Source of the DNA: Silene noctiflora
Taxonomy: Eukaryota; Streptophyta; Magnoliopsida; Caryophyllales; Caryophyllaceae
Reading direction: 5' to 3'
Assembly: GCA_009801015.1 (NCBI GenBank)
Contig: VHZZ01000104.1
Location: forward strand, 254,534-284,533
Length of the DNA stretch: 30,000 nucleotides
In this document: positions 1 to 9,181 of the stretch, piece after piece
How positions within the stretch are numbered: position 1 is the stretch's first letter
Layout of the letters: every line of letters begins with the position of its first letter
Translations under genes and position numbers: made by a program
The notes under the pieces: generated by a model
The model's input: only the letters and a program-made list of their open reading frames with translations
The model's database searches: none
Told to the model about the DNA's origin: nothing

Positions 1-112
1 TAACAATAACGATGTATCTCAATTAAACTGAATGATTTGAAATATCTCCTATGTTAATTTGCAATTCATAGGATTCTAATTTCTATATACAATTCCCATA
101 AAATGAGAAAAA

Positions 113-401
113 CATGTTTGGTTACCTTATAGGAGTTTGTTTTTCCCGTGAATTAAACTCCTGCGTTATGTTTGGTTAAACAACTTTTATTCACATGATT
201 TTGATTAGTAAATACAAATATATTCTTATATAATCTGAATAACATCTTTTTTTAAGGGTAAATTGGGTGGGGAAATGATGGAGGAGTTTCCAATTACCTA
301 GGAGGGGCTAGGTAATTAAACTCCTACATCATGTAGGAGTTGAAAACTCCACAGAAGTCCAGAATTCCCCCATTTTAAAAATTTTGGGGTAACCAAACGA
401 G
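113..401. repeat. Possible nested inverted-repeat (MITE-like) sequence
   Basis: The motif TGTTTGGTTACC near 115 is mirrored by GGGGTAACCAAAC near 387-397. Further GTTTGGTTA / GTAAACAAAC motifs lie near 171 and 452, and 'caattcccata' and 'gcaatttatggga' flank them on the outside. This suggests one or two nested nonautonomous DNA transposons, possibly cut by the window edge. I could not define a target-site duplication, so family and ends are uncertain. No gene is visible in 1-480. Confidence 0.35.
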
Positions 402-824
402 ATGCAAAAAATGCAATTTATGGGATTTTGGAATTCATGAAATTTTTGTGGGTAAACAAACAAGCACTATTTAAAGGCTTCTGATTGTTTCCTTGATTTA
501 AAAATTTCTTTTTTTTTTTCATTTTCTAAAGTTGCTTTAGATTATTTAACATCATTTCATTCAATTATTATTTCTGAATATGACGTCTAATTATCGTACT
601 AATTAACATATTTTGTATGTTATTTAAAAAACAACCGTTGTATTATTTTGCACGGGGTTAAAACTAGTACAGACTTAGTTCAATGACATACTTGAGCAAT
701 GATCGGATGGAAAACTTGTTTTAGTAGGAGGAATGTACAAAACCATTTTCGTACACATATTATACTTAGATAGAGAATTTATTTAATCACGTGTATCAAA
801 AGTTAAGTTAAAGCCTAGGATATA

Positions 825-1080
825 TCTTCATCCGCCCCGTTTATTTAATTATCTTTATTTTTGGCATAAAGATCAAGAAAATAAGAGTATACTATTTGTG
901 GTTACAGTTTATGAACAACAAGTGAGTAATATTGCAATTGCAAGGTCAGATTACTCATACCAAATCTTCATAGTATTGAAATGTAAATAAATAAATGAGA
1001 CACCCTTAAAAGGTAAATAAATAAATAAATAAGTCGCTTTAAAATAAAAATAGGTAAATAAATCCTAAACAAATTGAGTA
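825..1080. repeat. Degenerate Stowaway-like AT-rich repeat with TAAA microsatellite
   Basis: The left part reads 'ccgccccgtttatttaatta' and the right part reverse-complements to a similar 'ggatttatttacctattttt' string, as in Stowaway-type MITEs. Between them lies a short (TAAA)n run at about 1010-1033. The arms are diverged and the ends not exact, so this is a weak call. The rest of 480-1130 shows no coding signal. Confidence 0.25.
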
Positions 1081-1134
1081 ATAGGTAAATATAAAGGAGA
1101 TGAAAGGGGGTACATTTTTTTTTTCGGAAAATTC

Positions 1135-1542
1135 ATGAGTAATCCTGAGGTTTGACATTTTGCACGAAATACCCAATTTTTTATCCGAAAAACTTTAAGA
1201 AGTTATAACTCGTGTTTACGAGTTGAAAAATTGACTATTGTTTTCCTCAAATCGATTATCGTTCCCAGTATTGCGACGTGAAAAAAAAATGTTGAGTTTG
1301 AAACTCGTGACGAAAAGATATGGTAATTCAACTTTTATTCGGTCGTCATACAAAAACTCCTAACTACTGGATCCAAATATCACAATTTTTTTTCGATCGT
1401 AGTTCTCGGAAAGATAATTGATTTGAAAAGAAAAATCATTACTTTCTGAACTCGTAAACATGAGTTATTACCTCTTAAAATTCTCCGAATCATAAAATTA
1501 GGTATTTCGTACAAAATATCAAACCTCTTACTATTCTATAAG
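1135..1542. mobile_element. Foldback element with long terminal inverted repeats
   Basis: The left arm (from about 1135) and the reverse complement of the right arm (ending about 1542) align over roughly 150 bases. They share blocks such as 'gaggtttga', 'cgaaatacc', 'aattttaaga' and 'tgtttacgagtt', with scattered mismatches. The spacer is only about 100 bases. There is no coding capacity and no clear target-site duplication. The RNA would fold into one long hairpin, a potential small-RNA source. Family is unassigned: MULE-like or a simple foldback. Confidence 0.6.
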
Positions 1543-1620
1543 CATTTCCTCTTATTTTTAAACTCGCAATTGGAAGTGGTGCATTAAAAGCAACACAAAT
1601 TCTCATTTAAGTTGGGCACT

Positions 1621-1670
1621 ATTCGTCACAAACTGAAAACGGATAATAACCATCTCATAATATGCAAGAT
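1621..1670. repeat. Partial copy of the GACGGA(C/T) MITE family
   Basis: The sequence 'cgtcacaaactgaaaacgga' followed by 'taataaccatctcataatat' matches the inner left arm of the elements at 1962-2109 and 3833-3988 with a few changes. No partner arm is seen nearby, so it looks like a truncated copy. Confidence 0.4.
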
Positions 1671-1961
1671 ATACTATTTATAAAGTGTTCCATTTATCCC
1701 TAACTTATCCTCTGAGTTGCCTTATTATGATAAGGCTTTGTAAAAGCAATGGAATCAAATGCACGAAAATCAATGTTATTCTAAAGAATCTCAAGTCAAA
1801 ATTGAAAGTACGACCAAATCATATCATCATCATGATTTTGCAGGCTAAGGCTAGACAACAAAACTTCATCTACTGAGTCGTGATAAGTAACCAACAGAGA
1901 TATCTTTTCAGCACATGTTGGACTATTCACGCTCTTCAAATTTTTTCATATTCATATTCAT

Positions 1962-2109
1962 GTCACAAGCTGAAGACGGATATTGTCCCTCTCACAATAT
2001 GTAAGTGGCACTAGTTATTGGATGTTTTCCCCCACTTGCCCTCCCATTTGCATTATTGTGAGAGGGACACTATTCGTCTTCATCTTGTGACGGATAGTGT
2101 CCGTCACAA
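1962..2109. mobile_element. Short MITE, GACGGA(C/T) family, copy 1
   Basis: The element begins with GTCACAAGCTGAAGACGGAT. Its right half holds the reverse complement (ATTCGTCTTCATCTTGTGAC), followed by a further GGATAGTGTCCGTCAC, so one end carries a longer arm than the other. Inner arms pair as well ('gtccctctcacaata' against 'attgtgagagggac'). The flanks share 'attcatattcat', which could be a direct repeat or chance. About 148 bases, no coding capacity. Confidence 0.6.
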
Positions 2110-2852
2110 GCAAAACTTTTTGTATTCATATTCATTCAATTCCAATTAATTGAGTAATTTATTTTTACAATAACAATCCTCACATGTGTTAGAAAATGTA
2201 TACAATTTGGTTGAGGGAAAGAATTTTCAAAATAGATTAATTATCCCTTAAATTTAAACAAAAAGAGTATTTAATACTAAAAAACTCAAGAATCCAAGTT
2301 TAACTAAACATTTTTAACAATTAACAATGATATACAAAGACCAACTTTGAGTACTGTATAGAAGTATTTATAATGATTTTTGAAAGAAAAAATACCCTGA
2401 AGAATAAATTGATGACTAAATATATTGGTTTAATTGGTAAGGAAAACGAACAAAACGAGATTAATGACATTGTAAAACAACCATATATGCTACCGATTAG
2501 CTAGTGCAGAGAATCGAATACAATCTTCTCTTTTTACACGAATTATTACTCGTACTTAAACATAAGTACAAATTATAGGGACTATCACATTTAATTTAAC
2601 ACCATTTGCTACATTAGTCGAAACTCAAATCTTTATACAAGATACAAGTTCGAGTCTTTCTTTTAACGAAACAAATTAAAAAAGAGCTCTACCACGGACG
2701 GGCTTTCCATTTCGGGTTTTCTTTCCAACCTTCTATTTGAAGAAAAGACTTAAACACGAAAGAGACTGTCTATAATCTTGCTTAAAAAATACGGACATTA
2801 ACATAAACACATAAAATCAAACTTCACTAGCAAATTTCCACTAATTAATTAA
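2110..2852. other. AT-rich intergenic stretch, nothing recognised
   Basis: No open frame, RNA gene or paired repeat could be supported here. The part next to 2853 probably includes the 3' untranslated region and polyadenylation region of the minus-strand small gene. Confidence 0.4.
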
Positions 2853-3092
2853 TTAAGACGAAGATTTTCCAGAAGGAGGCTTTTGAGTGACAACACTAGC
2901 AGGCGGCGGAGTAGTAGTAGTAGAAGTCGTATCACCACTGCGTGCGGTGGAGGAATCACCGTTTCCAGCAACATTCGCCGGAGATTTGTCGGCGATCTGA
3001 TCAACGGGAAATGAATCAGACGGCGGCGGAATGTCGAATGACGTTAGGTCCGGCGGAATTACTCTTGAAGCTTGACGGCGGTGACGCGACAT
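2853..3092 (-). CDS. Small disordered Pro/Ser/Thr-rich protein, 79 aa, function unknown
   Basis: An intronless minus-strand frame runs from ATG at 3092 to the stop at 2853. The N-terminus is basic (MSRHRRQASR), followed by a PPDLTSFDIPPPSDSFP segment. The rest is rich in Ser, Thr, Pro, Gly and Ala with a Thr run and ends GKSSS. There is no signal peptide, membrane segment or known domain, so I expect a disordered protein. Base composition is markedly more GC-rich than the flanks, and the ATG follows a CT-rich leader ('ctttctctctccaccg'), typical of plant 5' untranslated regions. A TATA-like element lies about 115 bases upstream. I do not recognise a family. A real small gene is likelier than chance because composition, leader and promoter agree, but transcription is unproven. 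Confidence 0.55.
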   Translation of the reverse strand: MSRHRRQASRVIPPDLTSFDIPPPSDSFPVDQIADKSPANVAGNGDSSTARSGDTTSTTTTPPPASVVTQKPPSGKSSS

Positions 3093-3205
3093 TGCGGTGG
3101 TTTTGACGGTGGAGAGAGAAAGTTTGAGGATTAATTTTTTAATTTTAATTTTTTTTTATTTTTTTGGAGTTGGGGTGTGTGTCACTTACTCTTGAGAAGT
3201 GGCGG

Positions 3206-3213
3206 TATAAATA
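3206..3213 (-). promoter_or_regulatory. TATA-like element for the 79-aa gene
   Basis: On the minus strand this reads TATTTATA inside a GC-richer context (CTCTATTTATACCGCC), about 115 bases upstream of the ATG at 3092. The spacing allows a leader of about 80-90 bases. On the plus strand the same site reads TATAAATA, but no plus-strand gene follows it. Confidence 0.4.
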
Positions 3214-3832
3214 GAGGGGAGGTGAAAGGTATTTTCACGCGCTTTTGAGGGGAGTTGTTTAATTATATGGATTACAGGGGATCGACTTTTATCTACTCGG
3301 TTGATGAGTCTCGTTGCGATTAATCTTATTTAAGACGGTTTTAAATTTACGAGAAGGTAATTGTATCTACTATTTCGTCTCTAACTATAAGTGAACCACA
3401 TAGTATAAACGAGGTCACTTGGATATTTTCTTTTTAGTGACGAGGAAACCCGCAGTTGTTATTTTCGGTGTGCACTAGCTAAATGACTAAATCCTCAGAT
3501 ATATGTGATAGCCTCCTTTAATCATATTAGTTCGTTTAAATTAAAAATTACCTCAAAAATTTATCTGGTTTTATATTGTGAACTAAACAATACTCATATA
3601 AGCTATTTATCGAGTTTGTATCAACTTATAGTATTTAAATGAGTAATGACATTTTAACCTTAATCCGCCAATTTTATATATTGAATTTAACTAACATTTT
3701 CAAATCGGTGATGAGTAGTAAGTAAAGTAGAGCTCGCAGAGTTGGAAGCTACTACGCATAAGGAACCTTCCCACCTTTGCTCAAGTCTTGGCTTTTGTGT
3801 TAGATTATTGAATTATCAAACCGTCTTGTTTG

Positions 3833-3988
3833 TGACGGACACTATCCGTTACAAGCTGAAGACGGATAATACCCCTAGGCAAATGAGAGGGTAAGTGGGG
3901 AAGAAATGGAGCAACCCAGGATAGTGTCACTTGCATATTGTAAGAAATACACTATTCGTCTTCAGCTTGTGACGGATAGTGTCCGTCT
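3833..3988. mobile_element. Short MITE, GACGGA(C/T) family, copy 2
   Basis: Terminal inverted repeats of about 37 bases differ at about three positions. The left begins GACGGACACTATCCGT and the right ends ACGGATAGTGTCCGTC, with the inner arm 'acaagctgaagacg' on both sides. Total length is about 156 bases, with no coding capacity. It clearly belongs with the elements at 1621 and 1962. No convincing target-site duplication was found. The surrounding 3214-3832 and 3989-4709 are AT-rich with no gene visible. Confidence 0.7.
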
Positions 3989-4709
3989 TCAATAACAATT
4001 TGTGTTGAATTATAATGATTTCACATTTGAAAATGGATCATTATTAAGAAAAAAATGCATTTTTGTTTTTTTTGCATTTTTTTACATTTAGGTGAAACTG
4101 TGAAAGTGAAGTTCCTTCATAGTGTTATGATTATTTTCCTTTTTCTCTTTCACTGTGCTATTCTCGATTTGAAAACACATGTTATACTATATTGATTGTA
4201 GAAACATTGTTCAATCATTAAAATATTAATGGGGGTTAGTGGATTACTAATAATCGTTGTAAGTCTTTGTTCTTTTAGGCTTAGTGGTGCTTAACTGAAC
4301 TGAAATTTGTTGAGATGAATAACGCTAAAATAAAACTGACCTGACTGAAGTGAGAAACACATAGATATTTAATTTATCTACAATCTACTCAACATGTTAA
4401 TTAATAGGCGGGATCATTATCTTTAAAATGAGTAAATATATTTTATTAATTATTTCATCTAATCCTAATAAACGCATTAATATCCGTCAGTTACATGAAA
4501 TTTTCAAAATTTAGAAACAAATTAATCAATGATCTTAATTCTTAGGTATACATTATTACACCTACTAAAGTTTAATGAGGCCGTACATGTATACATACTC
4601 AGCCAAAATGGGCCGCTAAAAAGGCCCAAACATAGTGACGAAATACACATTTTGAACAGCCCAATGTTTTACTGTTAAATAGGTAATTGATCTGAAAACT
4701 ATCACCTGT

Positions 4710-4781
4710 GGATCCGTGGCGCAATGGTAGCGCGTCTGACTCCAGATCAGAAGGTTGCGTGTTCGATTCACGTCGGGTTCA
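4710..4781 (+). tRNA. tRNA-Trp (CCA anticodon)
   Basis: A complete 72-base cloverleaf. The acceptor stem is GGATCCG (4710-4716) with CGGGTTC (4774-4780) and discriminator A at 4781. The anticodon stem TCTGA/TCAGA (4735-4739, 4747-4751) closes a CTCCAGA loop with anticodon CCA at 4742-4744. The T arm holds GTTCGATTC, serving as the B box, and the D arm TGGCGCAATGG serves as the A box. A T5 run at 4808-4812 is a plausible polymerase III terminator. No intron and no encoded CCA. The sequence is the standard plant nuclear tRNA-Trp type. Confidence 0.95.
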
Positions 4782-5289
4782 AAACCCGGTCCTCTCACCC
4801 GGATCAATTTTTGCGTATTTTATATATGCCTAAAGTAGATTATAATATAAATACACTTGATCGTTGAAGGACGTTGCCTTAGATGTGAATAAGAGCTTGA
4901 CATTTGCAATTTTCTCTGTGTTTTCAAAATATACCTCATGAGTCCTGAACTCATGATATTCGGTATGAAAACACTTATCACAGTACTCTACTAAACTGTT
5001 ATAATAGTTTAACCTAATGGCCCCGATCCATATTCATAAAACTATATTTTGACGAAAATTAGTTAACAACTACGAAATACATCTAAAAAAAAAAAAAATC
5101 GATTTAGCGAACTTAAAATGACCCGTAACCGAAACACAAATTCACATTATGGCGGTTAAAATATAACTCACATGAATAAATAAAGACAATCCATTTGTTA
5201 ATCTATAGACACTCTTATATTTATCTTACTAATGACGTTGGTATACTTGATCGTTACAAGCTTGTGGTCACACTTGCCTAGTTCCCTCA
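4782..5289. other. Intergenic region and probable PPR gene promoter/leader
   Basis: AT-rich DNA between the tRNA and the PPR gene, with a poly-A run near 5085-5097. I see no clear TATA box at a defined distance. The last bases become less AT-rich near 5260-5330 and probably form the 5' untranslated region of the PPR gene. Confidence 0.4.
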
Positions 5290-5332
5290 ATGGAGAACGG
5301 GAGCTTCAACCAATAACATGTCACTCGAGTGA
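5290..5332 (+). promoter_or_regulatory. Two short upstream open reading frames before the PPR start
   Basis: Two minimal frames precede the PPR start: ATG at 5290 encodes MENGSFNQ and stops at 5316; ATG at 5318 encodes MSLE and stops at 5332. If the transcript begins upstream of 5290, both lie in the leader 24 or more bases before the main ATG and could lower its translation. The transcription start is unknown, so this is inference. Confidence 0.35.
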
Positions 5333-5355
5333 GCAACAATCAAACAAATCCGCCA

Positions 5356-8300
5356 ATGATGAGATTTGTAACAAAAGTTCGACCAATTAATCCAATCAAA
5401 TACTTGAAAAATCAGGGTTTTGGATTCTTTACTTTCTCAACAAAATCTAAATATAAAAAGAATCACTCAAAATCTTCTAAAACCCAGAATACCGTGCCTA
5501 ATAAACCCACAATTCATAAAAGGGATACTAATAATTCTCTTTTTAGCGAAATTACTGAGATTATAGGCACTGTAAATCTTGATTTGGGTAAGAATTTAGC
5601 TCAGGTTCCGGTTTCGGGTACGAATGATGGTGGTTTTGGTGGGGGTGGACAGTGCACACCAGGTGTTGGAGGAAATGCCAAAGAGAAAAATGAAGGTGAA
5701 AGGGGAGAATTGTTGGTCAAGGGAGATACCCAAGTTGGGAATTTGGGTGGAAATGATGATAGTGGTATTGTAGGTAGGATAACGGAGATTGTAAGGGGTG
5801 ATCATGGTGAGGTTTCGATGGAAGAACGGTTGGATGAGTCGGGTTATGAATTGAGTTCCGACATTGTTGGCAAGGTGTTGAAGAGGTGTTTTAAAGTGCC
5901 ACATTTGGCTAAAAGGTTTTTTGATTGGGTGAAGTTGAAGAATGAGAGTTGTCTTAACACCGAAAACTATAACACCATGTTGTATATGGCAGGGGATCGG
6001 AAGGACTTTGAGTTGGTTGAGAGGTTGGTGAAAGAAATGGAGGAGTATAACTGTGAGAAAGACATTAAGACTTGGACTATAATACTCGTGCATTATGGCA
6101 AGGCGAAGTTGGTAGGGAAGGCCTTGTGGTTGTTTGAGAAAATGAGAAAATCGGGTATTGAACTTGATGTTGAGGCTTATATAATACTGATTCAAATACT
6201 TTGCCAATGTAGGAAAGGTGAAATCGCGTTGGAGTTCTATAAGGAGATGGTGCAAAAGGGATTTGAGCTTAACAGTTGGCTTTACCCACAGTTGCTTAAT
6301 TGTCTCGCAGATTGTGGGAATGTTGACGGGGTTTATTTAGTCGTAGATGACATGATCAACGTGTCTCATATCCCTGAAAATGATGCTTATTGTTCTGCGT
6401 TAAAGAGTTTATGCATTAGCCGGCGTATTAAAGAAGCTTTGGAGTTGATTCGTGACCTTAACCATAAAAACGTGACTCTAAGCCCTCTATTTTTCGAAAC
6501 CTTAGTGAAGGGACTTTGCAGGGCTAATAGGGTAGAAGACGCTTTAGAGATGGTTGATATTATGAAGAAAAGAAATGTTGTTAGTGAGGGGGTTTATGGG
6601 GCTTTAATTAATGGATATTTGAGGAAAAAAGATGCTTCCAAGGCTTTGGATTTGTTTCATGACATGAAGGAAGCTGGATTTACACCCTTGACTTCAACTT
6701 ACACAGAGTTGATGCAACACCATTTTAACTCGAATGAGTACGAGAAGGGTTGTGCTCTATATATTGAGTTGTTGGAAACAGGTGTTGAGCTTGATACAGT
6801 GGCATACACGGCGATGATTGCAGGCCATGTTCGACATGACCATATTGAAGCCGCTTGGAAAGTATTTCAAAGCATGGAGAAAGAAGGGATCAAACCCGAT
6901 CAAAAATGTTTCTTAATTTTCGTAAAGGAGCTCTGCAGGAGCTCATCTAGAGCTAATGAAATCACTAAACTGTTGACTTATATGCTGGATTCTAAGATTA
7001 ACATTGGAAAGGAAATCTATGATTGCGTGAGATCGTATTTGGTTAGAAAAAAGGACATAGCAAACTCCGAACACATCAAGGATTTACTAAGGCGAGGAAG
7101 AAATTGCAAGGACATTTGCGCATCTCAAGACACAAGTTCACCAGGGAAGATGCAAAATGGAGAGTCAGACTCCGTTGACTCAAATGCTGACGTTTTGTTG
7201 CTGGAGCCTTTGCCACACACTTACAGTGATGAACATCTTCATAAAGTATGCGCCATTTTGTCATCGTCCAGTGATTGGCCTGCCATGCAAGAAGCTTTGG
7301 AGAAGTTATCAATTTGTTATACACCCGTTCTTGTTTCCGAGATCTTGCACAAATGTAGCCAGCATGGCTCAGCGGTTTTGCATTTTTTCTCTTGGGTTAG
7401 AAAGCAACCTGGTTATAGACACACAACTGAAACCTACAACTCAGCTATAAAAATAGCTGGTAAAGGTAAAGATTTCATACACATGAGAAATATCTTCAAT
7501 GAAATGCGAAGAAATGGTTGCTTAGTGACTCCTGATACTTGGACAATCATGATCATGATTTATGGTCGAATAGGCCTGACCGATATTGCCACAAGAACTT
7601 TTAGGGAAATGAAAGCGAGTGGGTGCAAGCCAACAACAAGTACATACAAGTACTTGATGTTGTCCTTGTGTGGGAAAAAAGGAAGGAAAGTGGAGGAAGC
7701 AGTTAAACTGTTTTCGGAGATGACTAATGCAGGATTCGTTCCTGACAAAGAAGTGGTCGAAGTTTGTTTTGATTGTTTTTGTCAAGCAGGTAAGTTGGAA
7801 GAAGCAAAGAAGTGCTTAAAATATCTCCAAAAAGTTGGGTTTAGTACACCTCTAAGCTACTCCTTGCTCATTAGGTCTCTTTGTCGAACGGGGAAGTTGG
7901 AAGATGCCCTAGCCCTAGCAAGTGACATTCAAGAAGTTCATCGACCCACTCTCGATCGTTTTGTCTCTGCGAGCCTAGTTCACGGTCTTCTAAAGAAGGG
8001 ACGATTAGATGAGGCATTGTCCAAAATAAATTCCTTGAAAGAAGCAGGTATTCACCCTACTGTCCATATCTATACATCTTTAATATCATATTTTTGCATG
8101 GCGAAGAACATAGATAGAGCATTAGAGATATTCAAGACAATGTGTGAAGAGGGATGCCATCCTACTGTTGTGACATACACGGCATTGATTGACGGGTATA
8201 TACGCACAGGGAATTTCAAGGATGCTCGAAAACTGTTTCTGAAAATGAGGTTTAAAGGGCCATTTCCGGATTTTAAGGCTTACTCTGTAGTAATTGGAAG

Positions 8301-8496
8301 CTTTAGTGAGAGTGGAAAATCTGAAGTAGCCATGGAATGCTTATCAGAAATGCTGAAAGATGGTATTGTACCTAGTACTATTAATTTTCGGACCGTTGTC
8401 TTTGGGTTGAATAGAGAAGGCAAACATGATTTAGCTCGGACAGTTATGCATCTAAAGCATAATGTTTGCAGTAAACGCAAGTTCTTAACAACATAG
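5356..8496 (+). CDS. P-class pentatricopeptide repeat protein, probably mitochondrial (At5g06400-like)
   Basis: An intronless 1046-codon frame. It stays open upstream to 5317, but the first in-frame ATG is at 5356, directly followed by a second at 5359, and a TAA lies at 5314. The N-terminus (MMRFVTKVRPINPIKYLKNQ) is basic and almost free of acidic residues, fitting an organelle, probably mitochondrial, transit peptide. After a low-complexity Gly-rich linker, PPR motifs run from about residue 203 to 568. A divergent linker follows, then a second array from about 690 to the C-terminus. Typical 35-residue units include 'TYTALIDGYIRTGNFKDARK'. There is no E, DYW or SMR domain, so this is a P-class protein, expected to bind organellar RNA and affect its stability, splicing or translation. 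Architecture and wording resemble Arabidopsis At5g06400 as I remember it. Each array is preceded by a similar FF(D/S)WV cap, suggesting internal duplication. The target RNA cannot be read from the sequence. Confidence 0.92.
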   Translation: MMRFVTKVRPINPIKYLKNQGFGFFTFSTKSKYKKNHSKSSKTQNTVPNKPTIHKRDTNNSLFSEITEIIGTVNLDLGKNLAQVPVSGTNDGGFGGGGQCTPGVGGNAKEKNEGERGELLVKGDTQVGNLGGNDDSGIVGRITEIVRGDHGEVSMEERLDESGYELSSDIVGKVLKRCFKVPHLAKRFFDWVKLKNESCLNTENYNTMLYMAGDRKDFELVERLVKEMEEYNCEKDIKTWTIILVHYGKAKLVGKALWLFEKMRKSGIELDVEAYIILIQILCQCRKGEIALEFYKEMVQKGFELNSWLYPQLLNCLADCGNVDGVYLVVDDMINVSHIPENDAYCSALKSLCISRRIKEALELIRDLNHKNVTLSPLFFETLVKGLCRANRVEDALEMVDIMKKRNVVSEGVYGALINGYLRKKDASKALDLFHDMKEAGFTPLTSTYTELMQHHFNSNEYEKGCALYIELLETGVELDTVAYTAMIAGHVRHDHIEAAWKVFQSMEKEGIKPDQKCFLIFVKELCRSSSRANEITKLLTYMLDSKINIGKEIYDCVRSYLVRKKDIANSEHIKDLLRRGRNCKDICASQDTSSPGKMQNGESDSVDSNADVLLLEPLPHTYSDEHLHKVCAILSSSSDWPAMQEALEKLSICYTPVLVSEILHKCSQHGSAVLHFFSWVRKQPGYRHTTETYNSAIKIAGKGKDFIHMRNIFNEMRRNGCLVTPDTWTIMIMIYGRIGLTDIATRTFREMKASGCKPTTSTYKYLMLSLCGKKGRKVEEAVKLFSEMTNAGFVPDKEVVEVCFDCFCQAGKLEEAKKCLKYLQKVGFSTPLSYSLLIRSLCRTGKLEDALALASDIQEVHRPTLDRFVSASLVHGLLKKGRLDEALSKINSLKEAGIHPTVHIYTSLISYFCMAKNIDRALEIFKTMCEEGCHPTVVTYTALIDGYIRTGNFKDARKLFLKMRFKGPFPDFKAYSVVIGSFSESGKSEVAMECLSEMLKDGIVPSTINFRTVVFGLNREGKHDLARTVMHLKHNVCSKRKFLTT

Positions 8497-8955
8497 TCGG
8501 AAATGTAATTTACTTTTCATCATTTTTTCCGACTGAATTATTTATCTTAGGAGACTTTATTGGTATTTTCAGTTGTCAATATTCACTTCAATCCCTCTTA
8601 TCTATTTGAGTTTTTCATGAAGATGAGCCAGGATTATTCGTTTGAAATCTGAATATCCGATGAAAGAAACCAACTCGTGTATCCTTGTTCGTTCTCTCCA
8701 TTCCATTTGAATGTAGACGTTTTTCAGAATCTCCTCACATTTTTTTGTAAATTGTTTATGAAAAACGTATATAATTAAATATACGTTTGAAATCTGAATA
8801 TCCGATGAAACTTCAACCATGAGTAAACTATAAAGCATTCTCTGTAATAATTTATAATATGCTGTTTATATGGTTATATTTGTTATTTTTTTTCATAAAA
8901 ATATATATTAAACAAAAAATGTTTTGCTTAGGAGACCAAGACTTTGTATAAAGTA
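8497..8955. other. PPR 3' flank with a 27-bp direct repeat
   Basis: The start is presumably the PPR 3' untranslated region. A 27-base segment beginning CGTTTGAAATCTGAATATCC occurs at 8639-8665 and again, identical, at 8784-8810. No gene is visible here. Confidence 0.5.
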
Positions 8956-8986
8956 AATGGAGGAACAATGTAAATTCGAGGGAGTA
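8956..8986. repeat. Orphan Stowaway-type MITE end
   Basis: The stretch 'aaatggaggaacaatg' followed by 'gagggagta' resembles the 3' end typical of Stowaway MITEs (reverse complement TACTCCCTC). No matching left end was found upstream, so this is probably a truncated relic. Confidence 0.35.
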
Positions 8987-8997
8987 CGTTTAGACTT

Positions 8998-9181
8998 CCT
9001 TGTGACGGTCGTAAGTTACGACGGAGAAAAAGTGATACCAAGCACTACTATAATATCATTTATTTTATTAGAAAATGATCGTTTTAGTGATACTTTTTTT
9101 AACATAAAATGATTATTTTTTTTGTTTTTTTTTTTAAAATGATAATATTTATCTCATCGTAACTTACTATCGTCACAAGTG
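8998..9181. mobile_element. MITE with 28-bp imperfect inverted repeats
   Basis: The left end CCTTGTGACGGTCGTAAGTT and the reverse complement of the right end CACTTGTGACGATAGTAAGT match over about 28 bases with several mismatches. The roughly 130-base interior is A/T-rich with poly-T tracts and no coding capacity. It lies upstream of the CDPK gene. The family is unclear, though the 'TTGTGACGG' core recalls the elements at 1962 and 3833. Confidence 0.55.

Noticed and set aside
1685..1876. A 63-codon plus-strand frame
   Set aside because: AT-rich, no domain, no splice or promoter context, and it lies next to a MITE fragment; indistinguishable from chance.
4616..4807. Minus-strand 63-codon frame near 4.7 kb
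   Set aside because: It covers the tRNA-Trp antisense; the cloverleaf explains the sequence.
5329..5355. Upstream extension of the PPR frame to a GTG codon at 5329
   Set aside because: Nuclear plant genes start at ATG; the first in-frame ATG after the TAA at 5314 is at 5356, so the nine upstream codons were not included.
5596..6255. A 219-codon antisense open frame across the PPR gene
   Set aside because: It is the shadow of the long sense frame, has no domain, and the sense frame is a well-supported PPR protein.
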